DNA of 64,000 nucleotides. Origin: Sedimentitalea xiamensis. GTDB lineage: Bacteria; Pseudomonadota; Alphaproteobacteria; Rhodobacterales; Rhodobacteraceae. The notes below the pieces were generated by a model. It made no database searches and was not told the origin of the DNA. It worked only from the letters and a program-made list of their open reading frames with translations. The stretch's first letter is position 1. The number at the start of each line of letters is the position of its first letter. A program made the translations under genes and the position numbers. The stretch covers positions 1 through 64,000 of the forward strand of contig NZ_JASNJE010000013.1 in NCBI RefSeq assembly GCF_030164465.1. Direction: 5' to 3'. Of the stretch, positions 26,195-34,999 are shown piece by piece.

Positions 26195-27988
26195 TTACTC
26201 GGCAGCGACGCCAGCCTTTTGCGATCGCATGTCGGCCTTGTTGATGCCTGCGACGGCGACAGGTTTCTTCATGGCGTCGCGGCGGAAGGGATCGCCGAGT
26301 TCCTGGTTGATCATGGCTTCGATCAGCGTGGTGACGCCGTTCTCCATCTGGTCCTTGATCGCCTGGTTCAGCGCAGCGGTCAGCTCTTCCTGGGTGCGGG
26401 CAACCACGCCCTTGAGTCCGCAGGCATTTGCGATCCCCGCGTAGGACACGCCTTCATCCAGCTCGGTGCCGACGAAATTGTCGTCGAACCACAGCGTCGA
26501 GTTGCGCTTCTCCGCGCCCCACTGGTAGTTGCGGAAGACGATCTGGGTGATCGCGGGCCACTCGCCGCGTCCGATAGCCGTCAGTTCATTGACCGAGATG
26601 CCGAAGGCGCCGTCACCGGCAAAACCGACCACGGGAACGTCCGGGCAGCCGATCTTGGCACCGACGATGGATGGCAGGCCGTAGCCGCAGGGACCGAAGA
26701 GGCCCGGCGCCAGGTACTTGCGGCTTTCGTTGAACGACGGATAGGCGTTGCCGATCGCGCAGTTGTTGCCGATGTCGGAGCTGATGATCGCCTCAACCGG
26801 GAGAGCCGCCTGGATGGCGCGCCAAGCCATGCGGGGGCTCATCCAGTCAGGTTTCGCGGCCCGCGCGCGGACGTTCCAGTCGGTGCCGGGATCGTCCTGC
26901 TCCTCGTTCATCGAGGTGAGTTCCTGCGCCCAAGCGGATTTCGTGGTGGCGATGGTGTTTTTACGCTCCGCACGGTCGATGTCACCGGCCGTGTCCGCCA
27001 GTTTGGCGGTGATGCCCTTCGCAACCTTTGCCGCATCGCCGACGATACCGACGCTGACCTTCTTGGTCAGGCCGATGCGGTCCGGGTTGATGTCGACCTG
27101 GATGATCTTGGCATCCGAGGGCCAGTAGTCGATGCCATAGCCAGGCAGCGTCGAGAACGGGTTCAGTCGCGTGCCCAGGCACAACACCACATCCGCCTTG
27201 CTGATCAGCTGCATCCCAGCTTTGGAGCCGTTGTAGCCCAGAGGTCCGGCAAAGAGCGGGTGGTTCCCCGGGAACGCGTCATTGTGCTGATAGCCCACGC
27301 AGACAGGCGCATCCAGACGCTCGGCCAGAATGCGTGATGCCTCGATCCCGCCTTCCGAAAGGACGGCACCGGCGCCATTCAGAATGACCGGGAACTTCGC
27401 GTTGCTGAGCATTTCAGCCGCCTGCGAAACCGCCGTCTCGCCGCCCTGCGGCAGTTCGAAATCCACGATCACCGGCAGGTCGATGTCGATGACCTGTGTC
27501 CAGAAATCGCGCGGGATGTTGATCTGCGCCGGTGCGGAGGCGCGCTTGGCCTGCATGATGACACGGTTCAGCGTCTCGGCGATCCGGCTGGGGTCGCGCA
27601 CCTCTTCCTGATAGGCAACGCAATCGGCGAACAGGTTCATCTGTTCCATCTCCTGGAAGCCACCCTGACCGATGGTCTTGTTCGCGGCCTGCGGCGTCAC
27701 CAGCAGCACCGGCGTGTGATTCCAGTAGGCGGTCTTTACCGCCGTCACGAAGTTGGTGATCCCGGGGCCGTTCTGCGCGATCATCATCGACATCCGGCCG
27801 GTCGCACGTGTGAACCCGTCCGCCATCATGCCGCCCGAGGTTTCATGCGCGCAGTCCCAGAAGGTAATGCCCGCGTCGGGAAAGATGTCGGAAATCGGCA
27901 TCATGGCCGACCCGATGATCCCGAACGCATTATCGATGCCGTGCATCTGAAGCGTTTTGACAAAGGCTTCTTCGGTGGTCATTTTCAT
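26195..27988 (-). CDS. xsc: Sulfoacetaldehyde acetyltransferase
   Basis: Xsc is the thiamine-diphosphate enzyme that splits sulfoacetaldehyde with phosphate into acetyl phosphate and sulfite, the key desulfonation step. The 597-residue protein has the expected order: an N-terminal pyrimidine-binding domain with CAHETSGGMMADGFTRATG, a central domain, and the C-terminal ThDP/Mg site GFAGDGAFGISVNELTAIG with a following N (FRNYQWGAEK). The ATG at 27988 has AAGGAG seven bases upstream. It lies 29 bp after tauY. Confidence 0.96.
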   Translation of the reverse strand: MKMTTEEAFVKTLQMHGIDNAFGIIGSAMMPISDIFPDAGITFWDCAHETSGGMMADGFTRATGRMSMMIAQNGPGITNFVTAVKTAYWNHTPVLLVTPQAANKTIGQGGFQEMEQMNLFADCVAYQEEVRDPSRIAETLNRVIMQAKRASAPAQINIPRDFWTQVIDIDLPVIVDFELPQGGETAVSQAAEMLSNAKFPVILNGAGAVLSEGGIEASRILAERLDAPVCVGYQHNDAFPGNHPLFAGPLGYNGSKAGMQLISKADVVLCLGTRLNPFSTLPGYGIDYWPSDAKIIQVDINPDRIGLTKKVSVGIVGDAAKVAKGITAKLADTAGDIDRAERKNTIATTKSAWAQELTSMNEEQDDPGTDWNVRARAAKPDWMSPRMAWRAIQAALPVEAIISSDIGNNCAIGNAYPSFNESRKYLAPGLFGPCGYGLPSIVGAKIGCPDVPVVGFAGDGAFGISVNELTAIGRGEWPAITQIVFRNYQWGAEKRNSTLWFDDNFVGTELDEGVSYAGIANACGLKGVVARTQEELTAALNQAIKDQMENGVTTLIEAMINQELGDPFRRDAMKKPVAVAGINKADMRSQKAGVAAE

Positions 27989-28017
27989 TTTGTAACTCCT
28001 TGAGTTCATTGGTGAAG

Positions 28018-29421
28018 TCAGATGACTTCGTCGTTGAGATAGTACCAGAGATAGGCGAAGCGCTGGCCCAGACGCCTGAATGGCGTCAGAACGCCGTGGC
28101 TCGGCAGAGGCGAGGTGAAGATCGGCAGATCGAACGCTTCGGTTTTCTTGCCCGCGACGAGCTGCGCCATACGCCGTCCGGCCTGGGCCGAATACATGAC
28201 GCCGTTGCCGCCATAGCCCATCGCGTAGAAGATCCGCGTGCGTGGATCCGGCTGCACGATGCGCGGCATCATGTCGTGGCTGACATCCACCCATCCCCAC
28301 CAGGAATAGTCGAGACTAATGCCGTCGAGCGCCGGGAACTTGCGCGCCAATCCCTTGCGCAGCAGGTTCAGGTGCTTCTCGTTCTCGGCATCGCGCCCGG
28401 TCAGCGCGCTGCGGCTGCCGATCTGCACCCGGTTGTCCGGCAGCAGCCGATAGTAGTGGCGCAGGGTCCGCGTATCGGTCAGCGGCGACGTCACCTTGAT
28501 GCCGCACTCATCCAGTTCGGACTGTGTCAGCGGGCGTGTCACCATCGAGTTGGACAAGATCGGCATCAGGCGATGCTTGGTGCGCTTGTGCAGCCCGACC
28601 GGGGTGTAACCGGCGGTCGCGATAGTCACCGACTTCGTCTTCACGATGCCACCAGGCGTACGCAGGTAGTGCCAGTCGCCCTGTTGCTGCCAGCCCATCA
28701 CCGGGCTCGCCGTGTGGACCCGCGCGCCGAGCCGCCGCGCCATGCGCAGATAGCCATAGGCCAGCTTGGCAGCGTGGATGCAGGTTCCGTCCGGTTCCCA
28801 GAGGGCTCCGGCGGCTTCCTGGTCACGCACATGGTTCTCGTGCAGTTCCTCGCGCGACAGGATCTTCGCGCCATAGCCGAATGTTTCGTTGAGAACGGCA
28901 CATTCGCTCTTGAGGCCGGCCATGACCTTGTCGCGGTGGGCGATGTAGTAATGTCCGCCCGGCTGCGGATCGCAGTTGATGTCGTCATCAGCGATCAGGT
29001 GGTTGAAAAGGTCAAACGCCTCGGAAACCTCGCGGTGCATGCCCCGCGCCACGTCGACGCCCCAGCGCTTGATCCACTGCGACCGCTTGAGCCGCCCCGA
29101 CGAGATCTGCGCCTGTCCGCCATTGCGGGTGGAACAGCCCCAGGCGACGCTGTTGGCTTCCAGCACCACGGGCTGCATGCCGTGATCCTTGGCGAGGTGA
29201 ATGGCAGTGCTCAGCCCGGTATAACCCGAACCGATGACCACGACATCCGCTTCCATATCAGCGGTGACGGGTCCGTCGTCTTCCGGTGCTGTGCCGCCGG
29301 TCCCGATCCAATAGGTCGGGGCCGGTTCGCGATTATGGCCCGGTCCAGCATCCTGGATCGGATCGTATTTGGGATCATAGCTAGCTTTCGGCCAGCTCAG
29401 AGGGATCGAGCCGTCTGGCAT
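28018..29421 (-). CDS. tauY: Taurine dehydrogenase large subunit, FAD-dependent (TauY type)
   Basis: A 467-residue DAO-superfamily flavoprotein with the Rossmann motif VVVIGSGYTGLSTAIHLA (about residue 60), CSTRNGGQAQISSGR and the C-terminal FAD-contact segment GYGGNGVMYSAQAGRRMA. With the small subunit encoded just upstream it would oxidatively deaminate taurine to sulfoacetaldehyde, passing electrons to the respiratory chain. The assignment rests on its place between tauX and xsc; in isolation it would only be called an FAD-dependent oxidoreductase. The start at 29421 is set by AGAGGAC; the upstream frame shadows tauX. Confidence 0.85.
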   Translation of the reverse strand: MPDGSIPLSWPKASYDPKYDPIQDAGPGHNREPAPTYWIGTGGTAPEDDGPVTADMEADVVVIGSGYTGLSTAIHLAKDHGMQPVVLEANSVAWGCSTRNGGQAQISSGRLKRSQWIKRWGVDVARGMHREVSEAFDLFNHLIADDDINCDPQPGGHYYIAHRDKVMAGLKSECAVLNETFGYGAKILSREELHENHVRDQEAAGALWEPDGTCIHAAKLAYGYLRMARRLGARVHTASPVMGWQQQGDWHYLRTPGGIVKTKSVTIATAGYTPVGLHKRTKHRLMPILSNSMVTRPLTQSELDECGIKVTSPLTDTRTLRHYYRLLPDNRVQIGSRSALTGRDAENEKHLNLLRKGLARKFPALDGISLDYSWWGWVDVSHDMMPRIVQPDPRTRIFYAMGYGGNGVMYSAQAGRRMAQLVAGKKTEAFDLPIFTSPLPSHGVLTPFRRLGQRFAYLWYYLNDEVI

Positions 29422-29462
29422 TGTCTTGTCCTCTTGAAAACCGGGGAACCGGGGGGTTGCGA

Positions 29463-29861
29463 TTAGGCCTTGAAGGCGGGGCGGGATTTGCGCAGGGCCT
29501 GCTTGACGACGATCTTGCCGTCCTTCAGCGTGAACAGGTCGGCGCCTTCGGCCTCGATGCGCATGCCGTCGGCATCGGTGCCTGAGAATGTCCATTCCGA
29601 CACCGCGCGGTCGCCATGCACGAAATGCGAATGGTGGTCCCAGTGAGCGTCCTTCATGCCGGCCCAGACGGCCGAGAAGGCGGCGGCGATGGCGTCTGCG
29701 CCTTCTACCTTGTTGCCATACTTGTGCTCGCCGCCGACGGTGTAGAACACGCAGTCATCGGCGAAATGGGTCATCACGCCATCGATGTCGTGCCGGTTGA
29801 AGGCGTCGAACGTATCGGCGAGGTCCTGGGCGGTCAGGGTCTTGTCAAGGGTTTGGGTCAT
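29463..29861 (-). CDS. tauX: Taurine dehydrogenase small subunit, SnoaL-like (TauX type)
   Basis: A 132-residue NTF2/SnoaL-fold protein (TFDAFNRHDIDGVMTHFADD near the start, then HWDHHSHFVHGDRAVSEWTF). In taurine-degrading alphaproteobacteria the small subunit of taurine dehydrogenase is encoded directly before tauY, as here. The start at 29861 has AAAGAGA upstream. An in-frame ATG at 29888 overlaps the usp stop (ATGA) and would add nine residues; that coupling makes it a real alternative. Confidence 0.8.
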   Translation of the reverse strand: MTQTLDKTLTAQDLADTFDAFNRHDIDGVMTHFADDCVFYTVGGEHKYGNKVEGADAIAAAFSAVWAGMKDAHWDHHSHFVHGDRAVSEWTFSGTDADGMRIEAEGADLFTLKDGKIVVKQALRKSRPAFKA

Positions 29862-29884
29862 GTCGGTCTCTTTCGGTTTGAGTG

Positions 29885-30394
29885 TCATTTCGACGGGGTT
29901 TCGGGATCGTCCCGGTAGGGAATGATGAGGGTCGGAATGTCGGAGCGGCGCAGAACCCGCTTGGCGACGGTCCCGAGGAAGGTGTGAGTCAGGCCGTGAT
30001 CATGCGCACCCATCACGATCAGATCGCAGCCCAGTTCCTTGGCACGGCGCAGGATCACCTCGGCCGGGTAGCCATCGGTCACTTCCACCGATGTCACCAG
30101 GTCGCGGACCTTGCGGTCCTCGCCCTCGAATACCGCCCAGAAGCGCGCCTGGCGCTCTTCCAGCACCCTGCGCACCATCTCGTGACGCCGCTGCGTCGCG
30201 GTCTGGCGCGCCTCTTCGTTCAGAACGAACAGGTCGAAGGTGATCTTGGCGTCTTCCGACACCGGCTCGTTGACATGCAGCACGTGGATGTCCGCGCCCA
30301 TCGCCTGGGCGATGCTGGCCGTGTGCTTCAGCGCGAAGGTCGAGTTGTGAGTCAGGTTGGTGGCGAACAGGATGTTCGTGATCGACGGTGTCAT
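29885..30394 (-). CDS. Universal stress protein in the TRAP operon
   Basis: A 169-residue UspA-fold protein with the ATP-binding pattern MGAHDHG followed by LGTVAKRVLRRSDIPTLII at the C-terminus. Usp genes are often placed inside TRAP operons; the best studied is TeaD beside the ectoine transporter TeaABC, which binds ATP and modulates uptake. The same role for taurine import is likely here. It starts 15 bp after the large permease gene. Confidence 0.85.
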   Translation of the reverse strand: MTPSITNILFATNLTHNSTFALKHTASIAQAMGADIHVLHVNEPVSEDAKITFDLFVLNEEARQTATQRRHEMVRRVLEERQARFWAVFEGEDRKVRDLVTSVEVTDGYPAEVILRRAKELGCDLIVMGAHDHGLTHTFLGTVAKRVLRRSDIPTLIIPYRDDPETPSK

Positions 30395-30409
30395 GATGCG
30401 GGCCTTTCC

Positions 30410-31750
30410 TCAGTATCCGAGCAATCGCGGCAGCCAAAGCGACAGCTCCGGCACGTAGGCGATGATGAAGATGGCGATGGTGTTGATCGCGGCGAAAGGC
30501 AGAGCGCGCAGCGAGATTTCCTCGATCGTGATGTTGGAAATGCCTGACGCGATGAACAGGTTTTCCCCCAGCGGCGGCGTCTGGAACCCGATGCCGAGCG
30601 CACAGACCATGACCACACCGAAATGGATCGGATCGATTCCCACGCTATAGGCCACCGGCAGCATCACCGGCACCAGGATCAGGATCGTCGCCAGCGTTTC
30701 CATGAACATGCCCACGAAGAGCAGGAAGAAGATGATCAGCGCCCAGATGATGTAGATGTTCGTGGTCACGCTCAGCATCGAATCCGCGATGATCGCCGGA
30801 ATTTGGTTTTCGACCAGCAGACGCCCGAAGACGGTCGCGGTGAACAGGATCAGCAGCACGCGTCCGGTCAGCCAGGTGGTGGCTTCGAGCGAGCGGAACA
30901 GCGCGCTCCACGTCAGTTCGCGATAGATCACCACGCCCACGACAAGGGTATAGGCGATTGCGACGATGGCGGCTTCGGTCGGGGTGAAGAAACCGGTATA
31001 GATACCGCCCAGGATCACCAGCGGCGCCATCAGCGACCAGAAGCCCTTGTAGAGCTGTGTTCCGATCAGCTGAAGCGACCAGCCTTCGGCACTGCCGGAA
31101 TAGCCGCGCTTCTTGGCCAGCAGGTAGTTCATGAACAGAAGCGACGAGGCGATCAGGAAGGCCGGCACGAAGCCCGCGATGAACAGCTTGGAGATCGACA
31201 CCGACTGGAAGGTGCCGTGTTCGGCCACGGCTTCGGCCGGCGGCGCCATGCCAAGCGCGGCGATGCCGAAGATCACCATCGGGATTGAGGGCGGAATGAC
31301 GATGCCCAGCCCGCCGGAGGAGGCGGTGACAGCCGAGGCATAGCCTTTGTCATAGCCCCGATTGATCATCGCCGGGATCATCAGCATGCCGACGGCGGCA
31401 GTGGTCGCCGGACCCGAGCCCGAGATCGCTCCGAAGAACAGGCAGGCCATGACGGTGGCCGCCGAGATGCCGCCGGTGAATGGCCCGGCAAAGCTCTCCG
31501 CGACGTTGATCAGCCGCTTGGAAATGCCCGCCGCTTCCATCAGCGCCCCGGCCAGGATGAAGGCGGGCAGCGCCATCAGCGGGAACGAGCCCACCGAGGT
31601 AAAGGCGATCTGGACGAATTTTAGCGGGTTTTCCCCGAGATAGAGAAAGGACACCAGCGAGGACACCCCCAGCGCAACGGTGATCGGGGCACCGATCAGC
31701 AACAGCAGCAGGAACGATCCGAACAGGATGGTTGTGATTTCGGCTTCCAT
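30410..31750 (-). CDS. tauM: TRAP transporter large permease (DctM type, TauM)
   Basis: A 446-residue membrane protein of the TRAP large subunit family with about 12 hydrophobic segments. Conserved stretches include FFGAISGSGPATTAAVGMLMIPAM and GGLGIVIPPSIPMVIFG, and later FTPTEAAIVAIAY. It couples taurine import to the sodium gradient together with the small subunit encoded 2 bp upstream. The substrate is assigned from the operon. Confidence 0.9.
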   Translation of the reverse strand: MEAEITTILFGSFLLLLLIGAPITVALGVSSLVSFLYLGENPLKFVQIAFTSVGSFPLMALPAFILAGALMEAAGISKRLINVAESFAGPFTGGISAATVMACLFFGAISGSGPATTAAVGMLMIPAMINRGYDKGYASAVTASSGGLGIVIPPSIPMVIFGIAALGMAPPAEAVAEHGTFQSVSISKLFIAGFVPAFLIASSLLFMNYLLAKKRGYSGSAEGWSLQLIGTQLYKGFWSLMAPLVILGGIYTGFFTPTEAAIVAIAYTLVVGVVIYRELTWSALFRSLEATTWLTGRVLLILFTATVFGRLLVENQIPAIIADSMLSVTTNIYIIWALIIFFLLFVGMFMETLATILILVPVMLPVAYSVGIDPIHFGVVMVCALGIGFQTPPLGENLFIASGISNITIEEISLRALPFAAINTIAIFIIAYVPELSLWLPRLLGY

Positions 31751-31752
31751 GA

Positions 31753-32304
31753 TTAATCCTCCTTGCGCGCGGGATCCGCGTCGCGCAGGGTGTCGGCCTT
31801 GATCGCATCAAGATCGATCTGGTCGGGGTCCGTGACCTCTTCGCCGCGCACGAGCTTGATGTAATTGACCTGAAGAATGCGGATGGTCATCAAGGTGAAG
31901 GCGATGGGCAGGACGATATAGACCCACTTCATCTCGATGCCGAGAGTCTGGCTCTTCCAGAACTTGTTCATCTTGTTGAAGACGAAATCGTAGGACAGCC
32001 AGATGAAGGTGACGTTGAAGGCGATCCAGAACAGATCGGCGAAGGCTTCGATGTATTTGATGTAACCGTGCGGCAGGAACCGGAACTGGAACGTCACCCG
32101 GTTATGCGCGCCTTTCAGGGCCGCGAAACTGGCGCCGAAGAACACGAACCAGACGAACATGTAGACGGACAGTTCCTCGATCCACGAGAAGGAATAGCCA
32201 AACGCCTCGCGTGATACGATCTGAACGAACAGCAGCAGCACGAAGCCGCTCAGCAGCGTTCGGCAGATGATACTTTCGATATTGTTGAAAATCTTGGCCG
32301 GCAT
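31753..32304 (-). CDS. tauL: TRAP transporter small permease (DctQ type, TauL)
   Basis: A 183-residue protein with four hydrophobic segments and the small-subunit marks (VSREAFGYSFSWIEELSVYMFVW, then FAALKGAHNRV). It forms the permease complex with TauM, two bases downstream. The C-terminal tail is acidic and cytoplasmic. Confidence 0.9.
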   Translation of the reverse strand: MPAKIFNNIESIICRTLLSGFVLLLFVQIVSREAFGYSFSWIEELSVYMFVWFVFFGASFAALKGAHNRVTFQFRFLPHGYIKYIEAFADLFWIAFNVTFIWLSYDFVFNKMNKFWKSQTLGIEMKWVYIVLPIAFTLMTIRILQVNYIKLVRGEEVTDPDQIDLDAIKADTLRDADPARKED

Positions 32305-32325
32305 CTGGACACTCCTGTGGGGTGC

Positions 32326-32351
32326 GGAGAAGCGCCTCGGGGCGCTTCTCC
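32326..32351 (-). terminator. Perfect hairpin between tauK and tauL
   Basis: Arms GGAGAAGCGCC (32326-32336) and GGCGCTTCTCC (32341-32351) are exact complements around a 4-nt loop. The hairpin lies in the 80-bp gap after the binding-protein gene and has no T-tract. This placement fits an attenuator or 3'-end stabiliser that keeps the binding protein mRNA more abundant than the permease mRNA. Confidence 0.65.
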
Positions 32352-32384
32352 GGTCGGTCGGCGGTTTGAAACCTGGGAGGAGGC

Positions 32385-33401
32385 TTATTCGGAGACCGGG
32401 TCGCGACCGATTTCGGCCAGGGCGGCGTTGAGCTTCTCGATGCCGCCGATGGAGTCGTAGAACTTCGGCCAGACCGCAGTGGTCGCAAGGTCAATGAATT
32501 CCTGCTCGTCATTGGCCGGGTCCGAGATTTCCATCCCGCGCGAAACGAGCTCTTCCTTGATCCGGGCTTCCTGCTCGCGCAGGTATTGCTCGGAGAAATC
32601 AGTCGCTTTCTGACCGGCGGCCAGGATCGCGTTCTGGTCCTCTTCGGACAGGCTCTGGAACACCGATTCCGACACGATCAGCGGCTCGATAGAGAACAGG
32701 TAGCGCAGGTTGGTGATGTATTTCTGCACTTCGTCGAACTTCATCGCATAGACGGTGATATAGGGGTTGTCCTGACCGTCCACGACCTTGGTCTGAAGAC
32801 CGGCGAAGGTTTCCGACCACGCCATCGGGGTCGGATTCACACCCCAGGCCTGGTAGGTGGCGATCATGATCTCGTTCTTGGGCACCCGGATGACCAAGTC
32901 CTGCAGGTCGGCCACTTCGGTCACGGGCTTTTTCGAGTTGGTCAGAACCCGGAAGCCGGAATAGGCCCAGCCGATAATGCGCACGCCGGAATCACGGATG
33001 GTGTTCTCGACCAGTTCCTGACCCACGGGGCCTTGCGTCAGCTTGACCGCGTCTTCGAGGCTCAGGATGATGTAGGGCAGCGTCAGCGTGCCCACGGATG
33101 GCGAGAACGGCGTCACGTTGTTGATCGCCAGGATCGAGAAGTCCAGCAAGCCGATTGCCGCGTCATTGACGGTGTCCTGTTCGGAACCGAGCTGACCATT
33201 CAGGAAGAGCGTGGCAGTGTGTGCGCCGTTGCTTTCCTCTTCCAGCGCGGCGATGAAAGCCTTGCCGAGCGCCTCCTGGGTGCCACCGGCGCCGTCGCCA
33301 ACCGCGATCTTGAACTCCTTGGCGGCGACCGGTGCCGCCGCCATGATCGCTGCGACTGAAACGGCGGTGCCGAGTTTTACAAGTTGTTGAATGAAGCTCA
33401 C
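32385..33401 (-). CDS. tauK: TRAP transporter substrate-binding protein (DctP type, TauK)
   Basis: A 338-residue periplasmic protein with a signal peptide (LGTAVSVAAIMAAAPVAA, cut before KEFKIAVGDG). DctP-type features include GQLGSEQDTVNDAAIG and a central VVDGQDNPYITVYAMKFDEVQKY. The Arg that contacts substrate acids is probable in LQDLVIRVPKN. It is the first gene of the taurine operon and would deliver taurine to TauLM. Confidence 0.9.
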   Translation of the reverse strand: MSFIQQLVKLGTAVSVAAIMAAAPVAAKEFKIAVGDGAGGTQEALGKAFIAALEEESNGAHTATLFLNGQLGSEQDTVNDAAIGLLDFSILAINNVTPFSPSVGTLTLPYIILSLEDAVKLTQGPVGQELVENTIRDSGVRIIGWAYSGFRVLTNSKKPVTEVADLQDLVIRVPKNEIMIATYQAWGVNPTPMAWSETFAGLQTKVVDGQDNPYITVYAMKFDEVQKYITNLRYLFSIEPLIVSESVFQSLSEEDQNAILAAGQKATDFSEQYLREQEARIKEELVSRGMEISDPANDEQEFIDLATTAVWPKFYDSIGGIEKLNAALAEIGRDPVSE

Positions 33402-33534
33402 GTCTTCCTCCCGAGTGAAAATGTTTACCCAAGGTTAATTTGCTCGGGCATGGCGGGCTCTCTAACCTGTGGAAAAGCGTTCAAAAATATATTAGTGTGA
33501 AACCTATGTTTGATGATTTGGAAACATTCTGACC
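33402..33534. promoter_or_regulatory. Divergent control region, taurine operon / LysR gene
   Basis: This 133-bp gap separates tauK from the divergent LysR gene. It contains TTCA-N14-TGAA (33481-33502), within a slightly longer imperfect dyad, in an AT-rich stretch. It is the most likely binding place for the LysR regulator, though LysR sites usually show a T-N11-A core, which is less clear here. Confidence 0.45.
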
Positions 33535-34476
33535 ATGCGGAAACCCCTGCCTGCGCTCAACATCGGGGATGCGGACCTGAAACTTCTGCGTGTTTTCAAA
33601 AGCGTGGCGCAATGCGGCGGAGTTTCCGCGGCGGAACCCGAACTGAACATCGGCCGGTCCACGATTTCCAAACACCTGTCCGATCTGGAATTGCGGCTCG
33701 GATTGCGCCTGTGCAGCCGCGGCCCGGCCGGCTTCCATCTCACCGACGAAGGGGTGCAGGTGCTCCGGGCAACCGAATCGCTGCTCGATTCGGTGCGTGG
33801 CTTCGCCACCGACGTGAGCCAGGTTCGCAACACCCTGGCCGGGACATTGCGTATTGCCTGCTTCGATCAGTGCATCACCAATAATGATGCCCGCCTCAGC
33901 AGCAGCATACGGCTCTTTTCCGACCGTGCGCCCGATGTCGATCTGCAACTTTCTCTGCTACCGCCCAACATTATCGAGGCGCAGTTGATCGAGGGAAAGC
34001 TGGATGTCGGCATAGTCGCCATGCACAAGCCCTCGCCCGCTCTGGACTACATACCCGTGCACAACGAACGGATGTATCTCTATTGCGGACCCAGTCATCC
34101 GTTTTTCGACCGCGATCCGTCCGAGCTGACCCTGGAACACGTGAAGGACGCACGCTATGCCGGTATTTCCTTCAACTCACCCAATCTCAACTATGGCCAG
34201 CAGCTCGGCCTGCGCCCCAAGGCGGTGGTGCAGAACGAGGTCATGCTGGCTGTCCTCGTCATCTCGGGTCGATACATCGGGTTCATGCCCGATCATATGG
34301 CGGTTCTCTTTGAACGCATCGGCAAGATGCGCCGGGTCATGCCTGAGGCGATCCACTATACCACCGATTACGCAGCCGCGACACGCCGGGCTCCGGAACC
34401 TAACCGCGTGACGAGGGTATACCTTGATTGCATGAAGACAGCCTATACCCAGCCGAGCCTGATTGGCACATTGTGA
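33535..34476 (+). CDS. LysR family regulator divergent from the taurine operon
   Basis: A 313-residue LysR-type regulator. The helix-turn-helix is at about residues 15-75 (LKLLRVFKSVAQCGGVSAAE, then IGRSTISKHLSDLE) and the substrate-binding-like domain follows. Divergence from tauK suggests it controls taurine use; many taurine operons instead use a MocR-type TauR, so this is a different regulator. Residues PELNIG replace the more usual alanine-rich helix before the recognition helix. Confidence 0.85.
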   Translation: MRKPLPALNIGDADLKLLRVFKSVAQCGGVSAAEPELNIGRSTISKHLSDLELRLGLRLCSRGPAGFHLTDEGVQVLRATESLLDSVRGFATDVSQVRNTLAGTLRIACFDQCITNNDARLSSSIRLFSDRAPDVDLQLSLLPPNIIEAQLIEGKLDVGIVAMHKPSPALDYIPVHNERMYLYCGPSHPFFDRDPSELTLEHVKDARYAGISFNSPNLNYGQQLGLRPKAVVQNEVMLAVLVISGRYIGFMPDHMAVLFERIGKMRRVMPEAIHYTTDYAAATRRAPEPNRVTRVYLDCMKTAYTQPSLIGTL

Positions 34477-34999
34477 CCAAGGCGAGGCACATGCTGCTTT
34501 GCACGGCATTCTGCGGTGTCGGTGTGAGAGGCGGCTCAGTTTGTCTGAACGGCTTGAAGCCGTTTTTATAGTGGATGAAGCTCCGGCAACCATCCGCTCC
34601 CCTTCAAGAAGCGCTCGGTCTTCGTCGCCATCTCGCCCTTCTTCAGGTGATCGGGGAATAGCGCCGTCCCCTCCCCTTTCGCCTCGCGCACGGCCTCGAC
34701 GATCCGGGCCTTGGGCACACGGTTCAGGCAGGTGTCGTCCGTCGGCTCACACCCCGCCTCGACCATGTCGAGATCGGCCGCTCGGACTGAGCCATGCGGC
34801 GCGTCGGGCCACCGGAAGATGGTCACGATCCAGCCCGATGCGGTAGCGACGACCGCCAGATAGAAACGTTCCCGTTGAGCAATGGAGCCAACGCCTCCGG
34901 CAACTGGAGAGCCAACAGAGCATTGGGCTTGACCTTCCGGTTGCTGGAACCCCTATGATGGAAGGTATTCACTCACGCATATCGCCAGGAGGGGATGTC
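34477..34999. other. Sparse stretch holding a ParB-like remnant
   Basis: Apart from the minus-strand remnant at 34566-34826, no coding region is supported here. Confidence 0.5.
34566..34826 (-). pseudogene. C-terminal remnant of a ParB-like partition protein
   Basis: An 86-residue reading with a strongly protein-like end: KARIVEAVREAKGEG, DHLKKGEMATKTERFLKGSGWLPE. This pattern resembles the C-terminus of plasmid-type ParB/nuclease proteins of Rhodobacterales (from memory of the family). The N-terminal ParB domain is missing and no ribosome binding site is seen. It hints at past plasmid sequence in this region. Confidence 0.45.

Noticed and set aside
28000-29466. Long plus-strand ORF of 488 residues opposite tauY
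   Set aside because: An antisense shadow of tauY; the minus-strand protein has clear FAD motifs while this one has none.
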